Of a stretch of 51,808 bases of DNA, positions 48,997 through 51,808 are shown piece by piece (position 1 is the stretch's first letter; every line of letters starts with the position of its first letter). The stretch lies in assembly GCA_031262595.1 (NCBI GenBank), contig JAISHI010000020.1, positions 1-51,808 on the forward strand, given 5' to 3'. The position numbers were made by a program, and so were the translations under genes. The DNA comes from Christensenellaceae bacterium (GTDB lineage Bacteria > Bacillota > Clostridia > Christensenellales > UBA1242). Below the pieces are notes generated by a model that was not told where the DNA came from, did no database searches, and saw only the letters and a list, made by a program, of their open reading frames with translations.

Positions 48997-49716
48997 ATGT
49001 TAATAGAAGGGCGAAATAGCGTTGCGGAATGCCTTAACGGCAGCGACACAATCGACAAAATTTACATTTTTAAGGGCGTTCAAGCGCCGGAACTTATAAA
49101 TAAAATTAAGGCCAGCGGCGTTAAATACCAATTCGTCGACAAGCCGACAATCGACCGCACGAGCCGAACAGGCAACCACCAAGGCTTTATCGCGTTCGTA
49201 ACGGAATATCGCTACCCCGACATAAACCAAGTCGTTAACGCGGCTTACGAAAAAGGCAACCAACCGATTCTCCTCGCGCTCGACGGCATCGAGGACCCGC
49301 ATAACCTCGGCAATATCATTCGAACCGCGGAATGCATGGGCGTCTCTGGCATAATTATCCCTAAAAACCGCTCGGCAAGCGTTAACGAAACGGTTATAAA
49401 GGTCGCGAGCGGCGCGATTTCGCATATTCCTGTTTGCAAGGTCGTAAACCTAAACCAAGAAATCGAGAACCTTAAAAATAAAGGCTTTTGGGTTTTCGCA
49501 CTCGAATCCAACGGCGTTAATATCTCGAAAGCCAACCTCTCCGGCCCGATTGTCCTCGTCATGGGCGGCGAAAACACGGGGGTTCATCAACTAACCCTTA
49601 AACTAAGCGACAGCATCCTCGGCATCCCAATGTTCGGCAAAATCAACAGCCTAAACGTCGGCGCAGCAACGGCGATTGCGCTGTATGAAGTAAACAGACA
49701 GCGTTCAACTAAATAA
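48997..49716 (+). CDS. rlmB: 23S rRNA 2'-O-ribose methyltransferase RlmB (SPOUT family)
   Basis: TrmH/SpoU-type methyltransferase modifying 23S rRNA with SAM. The protein has 239 aa. The N-terminal substrate-binding domain begins MLIEGRNSVAECL; SPOUT motifs are DPHNLGNIIRTAECMGV (motif 1), IVLVMGGENTGV (motif 2) and IPMFGKINSLNVGAATAIAL (motif 3, knot). ATG at 48997 follows caggagaaaacg; a longer open frame upstream overlaps mrnC and lacks support. Confidence 0.93.
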   Translation: MLIEGRNSVAECLNGSDTIDKIYIFKGVQAPELINKIKASGVKYQFVDKPTIDRTSRTGNHQGFIAFVTEYRYPDINQVVNAAYEKGNQPILLALDGIEDPHNLGNIIRTAECMGVSGIIIPKNRSASVNETVIKVASGAISHIPVCKVVNLNQEIENLKNKGFWVFALESNGVNISKANLSGPIVLVMGGENTGVHQLTLKLSDSILGIPMFGKINSLNVGAATAIALYEVNRQRSTK

Positions 49717-49726
49717 TTATTACAAC

Positions 49727-49770
49727 AAAAAAGCGCAAGCGTCGTGTAGAATAATTCACGCAACTTGCGC
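49727..49770 (-). terminator. Terminator of the InlB-repeat lipoprotein gene
   Basis: On the reverse strand GCGCAAG ... CTTGCGC arms (inner CGTG/CACG pairing) followed by six Ts. It may also stop rlmB. Confidence 0.7.
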
Positions 49771-49799
49771 CTTAGAAAATGATATGCTAAGAGAAGTCT

Positions 49800-50198
49800 T
49801 TACACTATCTCTACCCATTTGGCATAAAGCACCGTTCCTGCAGGAACTTTAACGAACTCGCCTTCTGTATCGTAAATACCCTCTTTATTAACTAGTTTTA
49901 CCCGCTGTTCCCATATTAAATTGTCTTCGAACCAACCGGCAAATTCATAACCAGCACGAGTAGGGGTCAGGACACTCGCTGTCCCATTATCCCAAAGCCA
50001 AGACATATATACGGTGCACGACGGATTTTGCGCATTACTCTCCACGTCGTTAATCGTGACGTTAAAATAGCCACCATTTGCGGAAAAAGCAACGTGCTGT
50101 GTCCTGTCGTCCGCACCTTCTCCGCACGCCGTTAACATAACTAGCGAGCAACAAAACAGTACCATCACAAGCATGCCTGATAAAAATTTTTGTTTCAT
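49800..50198 (-). CDS. Lipoprotein with one InlB-type repeat
   Basis: A 132-aa exported lipoprotein: signal MKQKFLSGMLVMVLFCCSLV and lipobox LTAC (Cys25). The mature part contains one Listeria-Bacteroides (InlB B) repeat: FSANGGYF ... PTRAGYEFAGWFEDN ... GTVLYAKWVE, a surface beta domain. The ribosome site gaaaggagaaacgttt precedes the ATG. It faces an XRE regulator across two matching operators, so it is probably controlled by it. Role unknown. Confidence 0.85.
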   Translation of the reverse strand: MKQKFLSGMLVMVLFCCSLVMLTACGEGADDRTQHVAFSANGGYFNVTINDVESNAQNPSCTVYMSWLWDNGTASVLTPTRAGYEFAGWFEDNLIWEQRVKLVNKEGIYDTEGEFVKVPAGTVLYAKWVEIV

Positions 50199-50237
50199 AA
50201 ACGTTTCTCCTTTCTAATTTGAATTAGAATTAATATA

Positions 50238-50254
50238 TACGAGTATTCCTCGTA
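50238..50254. promoter_or_regulatory. Operator 1 (TACGA-7-TCGTA)
   Basis: TACGAGTATTCCTCGTA, a perfect 5-bp dyad in the divergent region between the lipoprotein and XRE genes. Confidence 0.7.
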
Positions 50255-50266
50255 AGTCAAGATAAA

Positions 50267-50283
50267 TACGAATATTTTTCGTA
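50267..50283. promoter_or_regulatory. Operator 2 (TACGA-7-TCGTA)
   Basis: TACGAATATTTTTCGTA, the same dyad 29 bp from operator 1 (about three helical turns), ending 12 bp before the XRE start. Confidence 0.7.
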
Positions 50284-50295
50284 AACTTTCGAGTG

Positions 50296-50520
50296 ATGGC
50301 GATACGCGGTAAAAGTTTTGATTTTGCGAGTAAACTGCACGAGTTGCGCATGTCTAATAAGCAAAGTCAATCGCAACTCGCCAATATACTAAAAGTTTCA
50401 CAAGATACAATTTCGTTGTGGGAACTAGGGAAAAGTTATCCTGACCTAAAAACGTTTTATGAAATATGCAAACTTTACGAAGTATCGGCGGATTACTTAA
50501 TCGGTTTGCGCGAATATTAA
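50296..50520 (+). CDS. XRE-family helix-turn-helix regulator
   Basis: A 74-aa single-domain DNA-binding protein. The HTH runs QSQSQLANILKVSQDTISLW then ELGKSYPDLKTFYEICKLYE, closing with VSADYLIGL, a common Firmicute XRE ending. Start ATG 50296 (a GTG directly precedes it). Two TACGA-N7-TCGTA operators upstream point to autoregulation and control of the divergent lipoprotein. Confidence 0.88.
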   Translation: MAIRGKSFDFASKLHELRMSNKQSQSQLANILKVSQDTISLWELGKSYPDLKTFYEICKLYEVSADYLIGLREY

Positions 50521-50540
50521 ACTAACCTATAAAGCCCGCC

Positions 50541-51323
50541 TTACGCGCCTTCCGTTAGCGGATGTAAAACCCATGTTATAGCCCAAAGAATGATAATGCC
50601 TAAAAATAAAACAAACATTTTAATAAACGCGGATTTCTTGTTTTTTTCTTGTTGGAGAGTCGGGATAATGTCGGTTGTTGCGATATAGATAAAGAAACCC
50701 GCGATGATTGCCGAGATAGGCGCTAACGGTAAGTTAACCTCGCTGCCGATTGCATAAAAAAGGACAGCAGCGAAGAGCGAGGCGAAAGAACCTTGAATAT
50801 TAAGCGAAATTGTGCGTTTTTTTGTCAGCCCCGAGCTTCGCATAATCGCGATGTCGCCCATTTCTTGCGGAATTTCGTGCGCAATAACGGAAAGCGTTAT
50901 AACAAGCCCAGTTATCGGCGAAATTAAAAACCCCGCCGCGATACTAATTCCGTCTAAAAAGTTATGGATTGTATCCGCGACGATAATCATAACCGTCGAC
51001 GTTTTTTTCGTGCATTCCTCGCAATGGTCGTGCGCGTGGGAATGGAATTGGTGCAAAAACGCCTCTAAAACGAAACAAGCGAGGAACCCCGCGACAACAA
51101 ACATCATAATAAACATCGCCGAGTTCTCTTCGGGAAAAGTCGATTGCTCTAAACTCTCGGGAATTATATGGAAAAACGCCGCGGCGAGGAGCGTTCCCGC
51201 AGCGAAAGCGGTTGCGAACGGCATAATGTTCTTCTCGTTTTTATTCCTCATAAGTAAAACGCCGAACAAGAGCGACAACAATCCGCCCGAAAGCCCCGCC
51301 AAGATAACATACAACCAAGTCAT
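50541..51323 (-). CDS. ZIP-family metal transporter
   Basis: A 260-aa membrane protein with about eight helices that would import zinc or another divalent metal. Conserved ZIP helices IIVADTIHNFLDGISIAAGF (HN-x-x-DG) and VIAHEIPQEMGDIAIM (HE-x-x-QE) carry the metal-site residues. A His/Cys-rich cytosolic loop (QFHSHAHDHCEECTKK) lies between helices 3 and 4. Metal preference not known. Confidence 0.93.
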   Translation of the reverse strand: MTWLYVILAGLSGGLLSLLFGVLLMRNKNEKNIMPFATAFAAGTLLAAAFFHIIPESLEQSTFPEENSAMFIMMFVVAGFLACFVLEAFLHQFHSHAHDHCEECTKKTSTVMIIVADTIHNFLDGISIAAGFLISPITGLVITLSVIAHEIPQEMGDIAIMRSSGLTKKRTISLNIQGSFASLFAAVLFYAIGSEVNLPLAPISAIIAGFFIYIATTDIIPTLQQEKNKKSAFIKMFVLFLGIIILWAITWVLHPLTEGA

Positions 51324-51382
51324 GCCTTATCCTAGCACAAATAGTCGTTTATCCGCAAATAGAAACTTTGGCGAAATTATCT

Positions 51383-51808
51383 TTAACCCCAATGCGCGTA
51401 GAGCGTCGCGCTTTCGGCTCTATCCCAATTTCGGGCGCTAGTTCCGTCCGCGTTATAATATTGATTTCCGCCAACCCGGGCGTCGAAATAACCTTGGAAA
51501 GTCTTGCCGCTAAGAGTTGGAAGGATAATCGGCGTTGGCATAGCGGACCCTTCCGCAACAGCAACTGAGTAGGTTCCGAGAGTATATTGACTTGCCGCCG
51601 CATCGCCAACGTTTATGTCGAGGATAACGGTATAATGGCTGTTGACCCCGCTCGTTAGGATAATAATCGTGCCGGTGTGGTTTTCGCTCGTAATCGTTGG
51701 CGCGCCGTTCTTTTGGTAAACTCGAACGATTAACCCATTGCCTTTCGCGCTTTGAAACATTGTTGTCGACCCACGCGTTAACGCCAAAGAATTTCCCTCT
51801 TCGACGGT
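51383..51808 (-). CDS. InlB-repeat surface protein, C-terminal part (truncated by window edge)
   Basis: The frame is open to the window end, so only the last 141 residues are visible. It ends in a Listeria-Bacteroides repeat (PTLSGKTFQGYFDARVGGNQ ... ATLYAHWG). The upstream part looks like beta-rich repeats (VILDINVGDAAASQYTLGTY). Such proteins are large, secreted and cell-surface in Clostridia. Same repeat class as the lipoprotein at 49800. Confidence 0.75.
   Translation of the reverse strand, partial: TVEEGNSLALTRGSTTMFQSAKGNGLIVRVYQKNGAPTITSENHTGTIIILTSGVNSHYTVILDINVGDAAASQYTLGTYSVAVAEGSAMPTPIILPTLSGKTFQGYFDARVGGNQYYNADGTSARNWDRAESATLYAHWG

Overview
The window looks like part of a chromosome from a spore-forming, probably uncultured Clostridia-type Firmicute. 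The evidence is SpoIIE with a Spo0A-like box upstream, SpoID-type cell-wall proteins with PG-binding and LysM repeats, Mini-RNase III followed by RlmB, a V-type ATPase operon in place of a visible F-type one, and a DnaE-type Pol III alpha. Core genes use many gcg/cgc codons; several accessory genes (12-14 kb, 15.8-16.8 kb, 18-20 kb, the 39.6-44.9 kb element, 47-48 kb) look more AT-rich by eye. No species can be named from this.

Layout: 0-3 kb is a V-ATPase operon (A, B, an unknown basic protein, D). 3-7 kb, reverse strand, holds an MTA/SAH-nucleosidase-like protein, RarA and a SpoIID/PG-binding/LysM protein. 7-11.9 kb is a polyamine-type ABC operon (PotA, B, C, D) behind a leader of about 265 nt that is rich in repeats. 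11.9-14.3 kb is a Nudix/radical-SAM fusion with a separate Nudix paralogue. 14.5-16.8 kb has an amidase followed by a complete type III toxin-antitoxin locus (ToxI repeats, attenuating terminator, ToxN) between 41-bp direct repeats. 16.9-21 kb has DegV, a HinfI-like restriction-modification pair, RecA and tRNA-Gln. 21-27 kb has a polysaccharide deacetylase, membrane proteins, a CaCA antiporter, a surface protein and SpoIIE. 27-36 kb, forward strand, has pgk-tpi-gpmI, tmk-holB, rpiB and dnaE. 36-39.5 kb has two unknown proteins, an alpha/beta hydrolase and a MurF-like ligase.

The most striking feature is a mobile element of about 5.3 kb (39600-44918). It is integrated inside the anticodon loop of a tRNA-Arg(UCU) gene and cuts that gene into a 39-nt 5' part and a 38-nt 3' part that share the 7-bp loop CTTCTAA. 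The element does not rebuild the gene; it carries its own complete, different tRNA-Arg(UCU) with its own promoter next to the integrase. It also encodes an excisionase-like protein, a repressor-like protein, a GIY-YIG protein behind a structured attenuator-like RNA, and a SpoT-type HD hydrolase. After it come unknown proteins, Mini-RNase III/RlmB, an InlB-repeat lipoprotein facing an XRE regulator across twin operators, a ZIP transporter and a partial InlB-repeat protein.

A cross-cutting pattern: about 14 genes at the head of transcription units have a sigma-A-like -10 box only 5-8 nt before the start codon, so they would make leaderless mRNAs, whereas many internal operon genes have Shine-Dalgarno sites. 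Against that background the long leaders of potA and of the element's GIY-YIG gene stand out. The triosephosphate isomerase in the glycolytic operon has Gln in place of the catalytic Glu165. All calls rest on reading the sequence and remembered family motifs; no search was run.
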